A stretch of 64,000 nucleotides of DNA from Echeneis naucrates (lineage: Eukaryota; Chordata; Actinopteri; Carangiformes; Echeneidae), in contig NC_042519.1 in NCBI RefSeq assembly GCF_900963305.1, positions 5,704,001-5,768,000 on the forward strand, read 5' to 3'. The first letter of the stretch is position 1, and each line of letters opens with the position of its first letter. Shown one piece after another: positions 23,510 through 34,400 of this stretch. The notes under the pieces are model-generated. The model had not been told where the DNA came from. It did no database searches and was given only the letters and a program-made list of their open reading frames with translations. Both the position numbers and the translations under genes were made by a program.

Positions 23510-26110
23510 CTCTGTGTCACGGCCCAAAGGCGTGAAATGTCAGTGCAGAGGTGCTTAACAAGCTCCTACATGAAGGCACAAAGACAGAGGCAGAGCGTGC
23601 AGGAAGTTCTGATATCTTTCAACATTGAACCAACACCAGGTTATCCTATCTCATCTCTAATACTATGCCGTCTTTTTTAGTTGTTTTTTTTTTTATATAT
23701 ATAAGCGTTGGTGCAAGTCCCTGAAGTCTAATGTCTCATTATATTTTCTGTGGTGATGCTGAAAGGAGGGCTGAATGTGTGGAGTCAGAATAAGCACTGG
23801 AATCATGAATGTTTTCTCAGATGGCCGTTGCTTTGTGCAGTTCTTCACCAAAACCTATTGAACAGGACTTCCTTTTCTCTAACTGGGTGTCATCGTGAAA
23901 AAGCAGATTACTTAAACACATGAGCTTGCCCTGCTCCCCCAAACACTCCTTTATGAACTACACATTGCTTCTGTGTGGCCCGCCTGTTGTGGCCTCTTGC
24001 TTATCTCTGCACGGCACACTTTTTGAATGAGAGAATAGCAATTTTGCGTTTTTGTAGAAAGTAGAAACTACTGAATGTTTGAGATGTGGATAGTTAACAG
24101 TTAACATGTATGTTTTACAGGCTGTAAAAATGGCCTTTTTAAAACCAATCACATAAGTTACCTTGCAAATGATTTGGCAAAAATCATTCATTTCACAGAG
24201 AAATTCAAATTTATTTGCACAAATGTTTTCAGTGCAAATTTTGCGGTATTTTGCTAAATATGTAAATGTGTATCTTGAGCCACTGTCATTCTTTGAGGTC
24301 ATAATCCATTTCTTTGACATGTGAATGACTTGGACTTTCTGCATCTCAATCACTTTTAACTGAGAATTTCTGAAGTCCCTTCTTTTGATGTCTTTCCATT
24401 ATTGTCCCACAAGCTGCATGGTGTGATTATGTCTTTGTCATGCTAACTTTTCTTTGGTACACTGTCACAGCCAGTGCAATAATCGCCATCAGTCATCTGA
24501 AAATTTGCACTCCTTTGGAGTGAAAAATGCCTTTTTCAGTGTGTCGGACTTAAACACAGGGCTCTTTTTGTTTAAAAAAAAAAAAAAAAACTATAGAAAA
24601 AAAAAGATGCCACCAAGATGTTTGAAGTGATCTGTAGATTTAATCCCACTAAAACATTTCCAGAAAAACCTTAGTTCTTGTCCACACACACATTTGGTTC
24701 TAGGCTGGACCCGTGGAAGCCTTATTTGAGTTTTAAGTATAGTTCTTATGTTAAACAAGAAACGAGGGAAAGCTTCCCAGTAGTTGCAGCAGAGGTTTTT
24801 TATAACTTGGAGGTAAATACGATGCTTGGAGACAACGTGCCATAAACCTGAAGTCATCACAGTGATGTCAATACAGTGTTATAGCCTGAGGTCAGCAAAC
24901 AGGTTGTAGACTGAAGGCATAGTGAGTTCTATATTGAGGTTATTGTGTAATTTCCTGTTGCCAATTTCTCTTCAAGTGAAAATCAAAATTGTGAATTAGC
25001 TTTAACACCAAACTGCTGCAAACAAACATTGCTCAAACTAAAGCTGACTGATGCCACTCTATTCAGGCTACACTCAATTATGTTTCTGTTAAAGTGAGTA
25101 TGTTTCCTAACACGGGTGTGCACAGTATTCTGCCCTCTGCATAATGTTGATGCGTTTTAAACTGTCTAATCACTGGATGCCAGCAGGACACATGTTTAAA
25201 AGGTCACATCACCTACCTCTTTTATCTTTTGTGGGTTTGATGTTATTTAATGTGAAAGCTAGAGTTCCAACATGTTCTCCATCTCAGAATTGTCTGAGGT
25301 TGAGAGAAGTATTGAACACGGAGGTGACACAGCAGTCCCCAAAGATCTGTCTGTGTGTTGGCGTTTGACCGGACAGCAACTCTGCTGTGGCATCAGATGT
25401 GTAATCACGTGTCAGGTCAGCTTTCTTTACTTTTTGTGCAAATTGTTTCACTTGCCATTATTTGTTGAAATGGAGCAATCCTGTCTGCTTCTGTGATCTT
25501 GCCAAAAGAAAAAAAAGACTGGAATCGTTCTGATTGGTTCTCAGTGCGGCAGCAACAGGTGTATGAATTGGTATGTGTGCAGTGTTTTAGCCTTATTCCT
25601 CACACTGTGCCAAGGGAAGATGTTCAGCTGTAGCCTCTTTCCACATACTGTAACCATGTCACAAAGTGTGACTACAAATGGCAGCTTGTCTGAGCCCTCA
25701 CATCAGGGGTGGTTTATTCTCTAACAGCATCTTCCACAGGCCCAAATGTAAAGGTCTTTTTTTTTTTTTTCTTCCAAACTTTTATTAGTTAAAATGAGCA
25801 CTCCACTCAGCTTTCAGATGATTTCTTTGTTCCTGGGAGAATCCTGCATTATTAAAGGCTGCCTGACCTTGACATGTGTTGAACTCTAGCAATGGAAACA
25901 AAAGTTTTATTGTATTCATCATAATTTCCACAATATAAAAAATATGTGAAGGTGTGATGGAGTCAGATAATTCCCTGAAAACAAGTCAACACAGATTATT
26001 TTTCCTTTTTATAAATTCTGTAAATATTTAATGATTTGTCTATCATTTAGGTATTTTCATTTGACAGAGATTTATATTCAAATATGAAATAAAAATGATA
26101 AATTATTAGC
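23510..26110 (+). other. tmem150a: Likely tmem150a 3' UTR and downstream DNA
   Basis: No open frame of interest. The first strong AATAAA on the plus strand in a suitable context is at 26088-26093, which would make a 2.6-kb untranslated region; an earlier end cannot be excluded. A-runs occur at 24574-24590 and a T-run at 25759-25770. Confidence 0.4.
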
Positions 26111-27122
26111 AGGTGCTTGAGATGGTTTGCTCTTTGTGCCTTTTTCTCTATAGTAGTAAACGTTCCGAATGTTATTCAGAAACTAGAAAGTTTTGTATGG
26201 TGTAATGAAAGGTTAAAAACACACACACACAAACGCACACATAATTGGTGTTTAAATCAGACTTGGAGCAGGGTTGCAGTTCCAGTTGTGACTTACTTCA
26301 TGTGTACCAACTAGCTGTTGTCTTACAAGTTGCTTTGTGGTGTAAAAGCATCAGAACCAGCTCATATCTGATAGGTTGACCAGAAGGGCTTAAAAGTGAG
26401 AACTGTGTCATGTGCTGTCATTCTTAACTGGAAGTTTCTTTTTAGAAACTGAGCTTGAGAATGGGCTACAAAGCTACTGCTTAATTTTTTTTAGGGAAGA
26501 AAAAAAAAACAAAAAACTGCTTTTAATGACCCAGAATTTGTTTGTGTGTGCATGTGTACAAAGAAATGCATGTATGAGCAATTCATATACAAACGACTCA
26601 GCTGGACAGCGTAGTGGTTTTAAAGCTCATATATTTCTGTAAAAAAGGAACAAGGAGAGAGTGCTCAGTGCTGCTTACTCAGCTTAAAATATATTCCTCC
26701 TAACTAATAAGAAAAGACAGTTTATGCATAAGGATTTTTCATTTTCAATAACCTTATTTGTTATGCTGCATCCATGCCATGTCACCAGCATGGCTACCCC
26801 CAACACTGTCATTCTGCTCACATGTATATAAACATCTGGACTGGTTATTTTTAGAAACATATATATTTGTAAGAATATTGGATTTCATTCAGAAGGAGCA
26901 GCTGGTGATTTTTGCCATCAATAGCTCTTCTTTCAGTGAAGAGATATTACAGATGTCAGAGAAATCCCAAGATTTCTCTACAAACTAGAAATATGGGGCT
27001 GGTGTGTGCCTTCAATTACATTGTGTAGGAAACAGTATGAATGCAGCATAATGTATTTCCTGAAACGTCCTTTATCATTAAAATGTCACTGTGCCATAGA
27101 CTTGCACCACAGCAGCAAGGTG
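26111..27122. other. Gap between tmem150a and rnf181 3' ends
   Basis: AT-rich DNA between two convergent genes. It should contain the 3' untranslated region of rnf181, but I could not find a clear poly(A) signal for it. Confidence 0.4.
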
Positions 27123-28162
27123 TCATGTGTACATGGCTCCATGTAGATCCTCCAGTCTGTGCTCCCTCTGTTTTCTTCTCTCCTACAGCACATACAAAAA
27201 TAACAACTGTCCAGCTAGGAACTGATGCCACAGCGAGATCACTGATTGAAATCACAGTGAGAAAAAGAGGACATCCAATCCAATGCATGTTAACTCTCAC
27301 CTTGTCTTTTTTAAACTCCTCATACTCTGGATTGTCAGTTGGTAATTCAAGTCGGCAGAGCGGACAGGAGTTGGTCTACGATTTGAAGCAAAAGCAATAA
27401 AATCAGGATGAAAGAATCAGGAAATGTAAAAGGCATCTGCTGTGGGACCTGAAAGCTTTACCTTGCCCAGCCAGGGCAGGATACATCCTGAGTGGAAAAG
27501 GTGTTTACAAGGCATCTCTCTGACTGTTTCTTGTTCCTCGAACTCCAGCAAACAGACAGGACACTTCAGACCTTTGTCTGTGGAAAAAATGAAAATGTGT
27601 GATTAAATTCCACTCATATCATTAATCCAATAAAGGTTTACAACAGAAGCTTGAACTGTTCCTGTTTTAGCACAAGTCTACCCAGTGCCGGTCAGTGACA
27701 GCTTTACTGGAGGAAGGGAATGCCTTTCCTCAGGGACAAAGAATCTTGACAGCTGGCCCAGCAACTGCAGGCCTCATTTCTCTCTCTGCTAGGAAACTGC
27801 CTGCTATTAAGTCTGGATGTGAACACAGCTGATTCCTCTGAAGTGTCACCTGCTTGCTCTGGGGAAATGACGACCACAGTCAGAGTCTGGACTGCGGTTT
27901 TGGCAGCTGGAGGAGGAAGACGTTGGTCCCAGTCTGACAAATCAAACGCTCCCGAGTCAAGTAAGTCCAGGCCCTGCATTAAAGACCTGCACAGGAAGAC
28001 CAGCAGGCAGTCAGACAGTTTTAGGATCAGTGTAGAGCAGGCTGATGTCCTGCATGTGAAGGCGCTTCGGCCTCACCTGGCCAGCTCCAGCAGCGCATTC
28101 TGACGGTACTGCTCCTCAGCGTTGGTGGGCTCACAGTCATGTTCATCAAAGTAAGATGCCAT
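27123..28162 (-). CDS. rnf181: E3 ubiquitin-protein ligase RNF181
   Basis: Small RING-H2 ubiquitin ligase of the cytoplasm. Five coding exons: 28077-28162, 27850-27986, 27462-27577, 27301-27375 and 27123-27182, total 474 nt, 157 aa (human 153). It begins [20 protein letters not shown], nearly the human start. [16 protein letters not shown] in exon 2 matches the human [16 protein letters not shown]. The RING is of C3H2C3 type: CPVC, then [14 protein letters not shown], then CPLC, with all eight zinc ligands present. It ends [12 protein letters not shown] as in mammals. An acceptor (gccag) before the ATG and a donor at 28748 predict a non-coding first exon near 28750-28790. Tail-to-tail placement with tmem150a matches the human 2p11 arrangement as I recall it. 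Confidence 0.95.
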
Positions 28163-28749
28163 TTTGGTCCAGCTGACAACTGTGTAGATACCTGGCAGAC
28201 ATGGACAATGAGAGTTCACTCGTGTTTCATAATACACAACATGAGTGGCTGATATTTGAAATTATATTAATGGATTTGGTAAAACCGGAAAAGTGACAAG
28301 TAACCGCCATAAAGGACACTTAATAATGACGGACATTCATTCACTGACATTTCAATGACAATTTCTATGTGGCACATTTATGAACACACACAGCGGCACA
28401 GGTTTAAAGGTATGAGCCTCCTTTATTGTATCTAAATATTGTCGATTTGGATACATTACATTACTTATTAATCGATAAAAATCTCACGGGTTCGTTCATA
28501 TAAATTCGACCCCCCCGAAAATGCTTTTCTACCAAACAAGAACGACTAACAGACTCCAACCAGCCAATTTCCCGGAACACCCAAGCCTCTACAAGTTCAA
28601 TTCATGTCCAATAGACGTGACTTCTTTTTTAAAACCTCTCGTTAAACCAGGATACAGACATGTTGAGACTCTAAACTGACGCCACCAAACATACAAATGT
28701 GTATAATTTTAATCAGCTTGATCAGACTCAACAAATTAGCTCAACTTAC

Positions 28750-28790
28750 CTCTGATGTTACCAACAATCAACAGCTGTCATTCTTCCGGG
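28750..28790 (-). promoter_or_regulatory. rnf181: rnf181 non-coding first exon and ETS-type promoter site
   Basis: On the minus strand the exon ends ATCAGAG then gtaagttga (donor at 28748-28749). CCGGAAG, an ETS-factor core typical of TATA-less housekeeping promoters, is at 28783-28789. A CpG-rich stretch continues to about 28960. Confidence 0.5.
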
Positions 28791-28799
28791 TGTGACGGT

Positions 28800-29414
28800 G
28801 CCAACGCGGAGCACCGACCAATCACAGCAGAGACCGGAGGCCACTTTCTTCTTCTTCGTTCATTTTTCTGGTGGATGAGGAAGCCTGGCGGTGCATCTGC
28901 GCCGCCAACTGGTGGAGGCGGATAAAAATGGCGGACCGCTCTTTTCCTCCTCTGCTGTAGTGGTAACGTTGTACGTGTCCTGACTGTGTATATATATATA
29001 CTGATGAGCAAATAAAATCCTGTCTGCAATCCTCCGGAGCTGGAGCATGATGGAGAAGGTGCACAATGTCTCCTGCTAGGAATTCACTCAAATAACAACA
29101 AAGAAATCTATCAATACTTTGCAAAATGAGGACAAGTACAACTACTTAAAAAAGACAGAAGACTCAGAAAAAGATGTCAAGTAACAAATGGATGCAAAAA
29201 TGGAAAAAAAAAAAGGCTTACACAGAAATGTAAAAGATAATTAAGTCTTAACTACAGTCAGATATCCGACAGACAACATGTTGTCTTGGGTCTGGAGTCT
29301 CTGTCCTCTGTAGAAAATGTGAGGGTTCTATGACATAACCTGTTCATGGAGCAACACGCTTTCAAGTTCACCAAGCAAAAACACGATCACAAATAAAGCA
29401 TCAGGAAAACATTT
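28800..29414. other. Gap between rnf181 promoter and pxn 3' end
   Basis: The left third is CpG-rich promoter DNA with a short TA run near 28989-29000. The rest is AT-rich with no gene seen. Confidence 0.5.
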
Positions 29415-31485
29415 TGATACCAAAACAGAATTTATTTGTGTATTCAGACTAGAGGTGAGGAGTCTCAGTATTCTTAATTATCAACATTCAAAGTGAAACG
29501 AAAACGTGAACAGACACACAAAAAAAAAAACAAAAAAAACCCCACAAAATTGCTTCAAAGAAGGTATGGCTTTGGTTAAATAACTCTTATAAACTGATTC
29601 AAAATGAATTGTTACATGATCTCTTAAATAGAGTGAAAAAAGATTTAAGGCTCTAGAATTCCCTGACAAAAAGACGAAAGGCCCGATACATCTGCTGCAC
29701 ATCACTACTGAACCATGTGCAGACCCACCTGGTGTTCATACAGTAGATGCTACTCAGATGCTGAGGGGAACTGAGTCATCTTAGTCCCACCACTCACTCT
29801 AACAGCCTCACAGACTGGCATGAAAACATGACTGTGGACGACTGACCTGTCATCAGTATTTTTGCTGAATTGCCAGTGTTATTAGACAAGGTACTGATAA
29901 AATGGCACAGACAGACTGCTGCCTAAGAAAGTTGCTGAAGAACAAAGTTGTTAATCCACAGTTGCATAGTTACTGGAGTATCACAGGCACATTTACACAT
30001 TATCTTGCATTATGCACTACTTCTTTCAAAACAGTGAACATTCATCAGCTTCGCATTACAGTAATGTCACCAAAAGTATCAGAGTATTGTTGCTCTGCCT
30101 TCTCACCAGCCCTCTCCCTCTTCCCACAAGTGGTTATTTAACACATGCCAAGTATCCCAGCACTTTGCTTACGACATAGCTGCATTGGATATTTACAAGA
30201 GAACGTCTCCTAATGTGCTCAGAAACAGTAAGTCAGATTAAGAGGTGCGTCTCTTAGACTACATTACATTATCCCAAAATCTTTGAGGCTCCACTTTGCT
30301 GTATGAAAACGGAAACTGCAAGAAACAGTTCTTCAGATTGATTTCTCTTCTCTACAGTGAAAAATTAAGGAATGATTTGGCAGCACAGAAAAGTGAGGTT
30401 TACTCAGACATGTAATTGAGTGTAATTACTGTAGCTACAGGTGGATGGCTTCATATTGAATTTCTTCATTAACAATCATTGTAAAATATTCACCCATTCA
30501 AGGTTTGCCTTTGGCTTAAAAAGGAGAAAAAAAATGATGTGCTTGGGATTCTGAACTTAGAGATTGTAAAACTGACTTGATTCTCAACTCTAGACTCATT
30601 TATGACACAAACTCAACATCCTAACACTCAAATATCAACACGTTTCTTCACATAAGGATATTTTCTCAGACTGAATGTGAAGACATGACAATCAGTTTCC
30701 CGCATACAAAATAACTGTCAATGCTGACTCAGCCTGCTTTGTTTTTTTTTTTGTTTTTTTTTTTTTTTAAGATCCATCTCCTCTTCATATGGAAAAAGTA
30801 TCAAAACACTTTTTTTATCCCCAACACTTGTTAAAACAGATCACATTGTAATGCTGGAACAGGTCACCTGTTCCCTGCTACAGTTATCAGATAATTGCAT
30901 CTATTTTCTATTTAATGGTTTTAAAAATTATACTCAACCAGTGAGCAACAATGTCAAACACACAGAGGATTTCATCGATTTCTACAGTGATTGCTAAGAT
31001 TTCATCACCTTCTACAAAGGAAAAAAAACAAAAAAACAATTTTGATGATTTGAGAGTTAAAAAAAAGACAGCTTGTTGCCAGCAGAAAATGCCCAAAACA
31101 TTTAAAGAGACACAGGGTGGAAAATGAAGTCCTATGAACATTAGTGTTGTTCAAAACTCTTCTAATGTCACATGTTCTTAAAACATTGAGCACATCTGCC
31201 TCACACTGATTACCTCAAAGCCCATAACAAAAAAAAAAAAAATATAATAATAATTTGTCAGTCTAAAAAAAAAAAAAAAAAAGGTTTGCCACATTTCTGA
31301 AGGAGATGAAGGATTTTAGTCTGGCAGAGCCTCATGCACATACCTGATCCATACACACTTCCAATGTCATCATTAGAAAACTTGCTTCAATACAAACACA
31401 ATCCATTCTCTCCCTACTTGTGCTAAAAATGCTTTAGACACTGATCTAAGTCCTGACCCATGTGTTCAACAGTTACATGCTCTCC
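29415..31485 (-). other. pxn: Likely paxillin 3' UTR with poly(A) signal at 29431-29436
   Basis: No coding potential. On the minus strand AATAAA lies at 29431-29436, about 2.05 kb past the paxillin stop codon, a usual length for vertebrate paxillin messages. Several long A/T runs occur (30745-30769, 31227-31241, 31265-31282). Confidence 0.55.
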
Positions 31486-34400
31486 CTAACTGAAAAGCTT
31501 GATGAAGCAGCCATGGCAGTAGGGTTTGTCATTTTGTTCCTTAAAGGTGCCTTTGTTGAGTTGCTTCAGGCAGAAGGCGCAGACAAAGTGCTCCGGGTGG
31601 AACTTCTTGGACATTGCTGTGATGCAGCGGCCTGTGATGGGCTTCTGACAACCGGAGCAGAGGGAACCACGGCGTTCGTGGTAGTGCACTTCACAGTAGG
31701 GCTGGCCATCATGCTCAAAGAAACTTCCATTCACAAATGGGGTGAAGCACTCCTGCAGACACAGGCACAGGAAGATGCTGTTATTCTCACACAACATATG
31801 TTAGAAACTCACAATCATTGAATTAAAAAAAACACCAGTTTTACAGACCCTGCACACAAAACACTCAGGATGCCAAAGGCAGTTCAGTGCTGAGATGTAA
31901 TTCTCCAGAATGGCTCTGGCACAGCCCCCACATTTGGGGGCAAACATATCAAAGTAATCCTTCCTGCAATAGGCTTTCCCATCCTTCTCATGGAAACCTT
32001 CACAGGAAAAAACAGAAGCGGACAACAGATTTATGCAAAAAAAAAATAAATAAATAAATAAACAATGAAAACCAATCCCAAGTACAAGTTCAAGTCAGAG
32101 TAATGAAGTGTGCAGTACCCTCTGGGCCAAAGAAGGAACCACACTGAGCACAGAAGAAGTGTTCAGGGTGCCAGGTCCGGTCCAGGGCCGTCACAACTTT
32201 CTGATAACATAAAACCCAGAAAGACCATCACAATCAATTTATTTTCAACAATGTGCATTTTACAAAAATAACTTATTTTTTCTTCTTCTGCTGAAAGTTG
32301 AGGGAACTAAACTAGAAAACATGGACAATTCAATTTTACTGGATTAGACAATTACATTAATATGTGAAAACGGTGGCGAGAAATTTTCATTTCAATGACT
32401 TGTAGCCAAGAGTGAAAGAACTAAATACATTGGTTAAGGCTGGTTGGCCACTGTCATTAGGTTTTGCATCTTTGACTCAGACATGTCTCGTGTAACTGGG
32501 AGTTTTGAAACTGGTGAACATTCCTCTCAGCAATGACATCAGAAATCTTCAAGACAAAAGGGGATTTTCCAATCTTGTAAGCACTTGCTCCAAATCCAGC
32601 AGCATACACTGCTTCTGTGCTGAGGGTGGGGCTGCTGTTTGTGTAGTGAAGCAGTCCAGGGCCTTCTCTCAGTAACTCAATATTCAGATCCAAAATGTTG
32701 TCTGTGTGCAGGATGGAAAAATTGTGTGTGATATCACAGAGCCTGCTGTCTCTGCTTTCATCTGTCACAATTACAAACTCCCTTTAGATTTTTCTGTCAT
32801 TGTTGGAAAATCTTAAATCAATGAAGGAAAACATTAGATTGCCATGAAGAAAAACAAGATTCCATTCATTGGCTGCTGACTGTCAACTCCAACACGAGCA
32901 ATCCAACACACACACACACACAAAGAGCAGGGACTTACATCCAGTATGGGCCCATTGCAGTAGTAGCACCGAGGGGAGAACAGGTTATGGTAATCTTTCT
33001 CACAGTAAGGCTGTCCGTCACGCTCAAAGAAGTTCCTCGAGCCGATCTCCTCTTGACAGTGTGTGCATACAAAGTGTTCAGGGTGCCATGTGCGGCCCAT
33101 GGCAGTCACCACCTGAACAATCAGAAAAGTTTAGCTTTAATATGCAAACTGTTCAGATTCAAGAAAGCTGACCTTAATGGAAGAGTCTTACCTGTCCTAC
33201 AATTGGCTTACAGCAGGCACCACAGACTCCTTTAGCTACTGTCTGCACACCCAGCTTGTTGAGGTCAGACTGCAGGCTACCAAGCATATTGTCCAGTTTG
33301 TTGACCTGTGTTGGGGGCCCACCAGGAACACCACCCTTACCTTGGGCCATAATCTGAAATTAATCAATAACAAAAACAGTCATGGGTTGAAAATTAATGA
33401 CACAGATAGAAATGCAGCAGTTTGACTTCAGATCAACCATAACCACAACATATTTCTTGTGAGTGTGAAAACAGAAAGGAGAAGAGACAGGGGTTCATGC
33501 CTGCATTGGAGGGAAGATTGGGTCATACTCTGTTTGGCAGCCTACAGACACCAGGACTTTGGGTGCAACTGGTGTGGCTGGCTCCACCGGTGGTGTCTGT
33601 GTTGGTGTTTTAAGCACAAGAGGAAGAACAGGTGGAGGGGGCTCTGATTTAGGGACAGGATGTTCTGGAATTGGAGGTGGAGGTGGAGGTGGAGGTGGTG
33701 GTGGTGGAGGTGGATGTGGAGCTTTTATAATCTGCCGAGGTGAAGCGAGAATTGGTTCGTGGGTGTGTAGATGTTGTGGAGGGGGAGAAGGGGGTGGAGG
33801 AGGTGGAGGTGGTATAGGAGCAAGGGGAGGTGGGACAACCAGAGGTCGTTTAGGTTCTTCTACAATAGGAGGACGGCGAGGAGCTTGGGGGGAGAGAGGA
33901 GAGAGCACCTTCCTCACAGGGACAGGCGACTCCGGAGGAATTATGATCTGAAGAAGAGGAGAGAAAAAACAGAGAGAAGGAAGCAGACACACAGAGGAGA
34001 ATGTGTAGAAAATGAAGGGTGAATTACTTTAGGAAAAATGTATTTAAGAAAGCCACTGAGCACACTTAAGCCAACCTTGTCGACCTCACTGCCGGCCCCA
34101 TCAGGACGGAAACGTTGGGGTTTGGACATGACTATGACACCCTCAGTCAGCCAGTCATCAGACTGTTTACGTCGCCGCTCTGAGCGGCTGATCCCAAGCT
34201 TTCCCTGAAGTTCTTCAATGAGGCGGTCCTGAGAACTGTTCTTGTTAACAATGATGGGTCCCGTCTTCCTGCGCAGGTGACCATCTCTGTACATGGGGTG
34301 TACATTGGGAGTCTCCTTGGTGCGTCTAATCACTGATTTTATCTGAGGTGGAATGATCAGCAGCTTATCATATGTTTTTGCCAAACACAAAGCAGCTGAA

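Noticed and set aside
28922-28935. AAAATGGCGGA near rnf181, a YY1-like site pointing the other way
   Set aside because: The frame after that ATG ends after nine codons and no plus-strand gene follows. It is probably part of the rnf181 promoter.
33559-33951. Plus-strand 130-codon frame, very Gly-rich
   Set aside because: It is the reverse reading of the paxillin poly-proline exon, not a glycine-rich gene.
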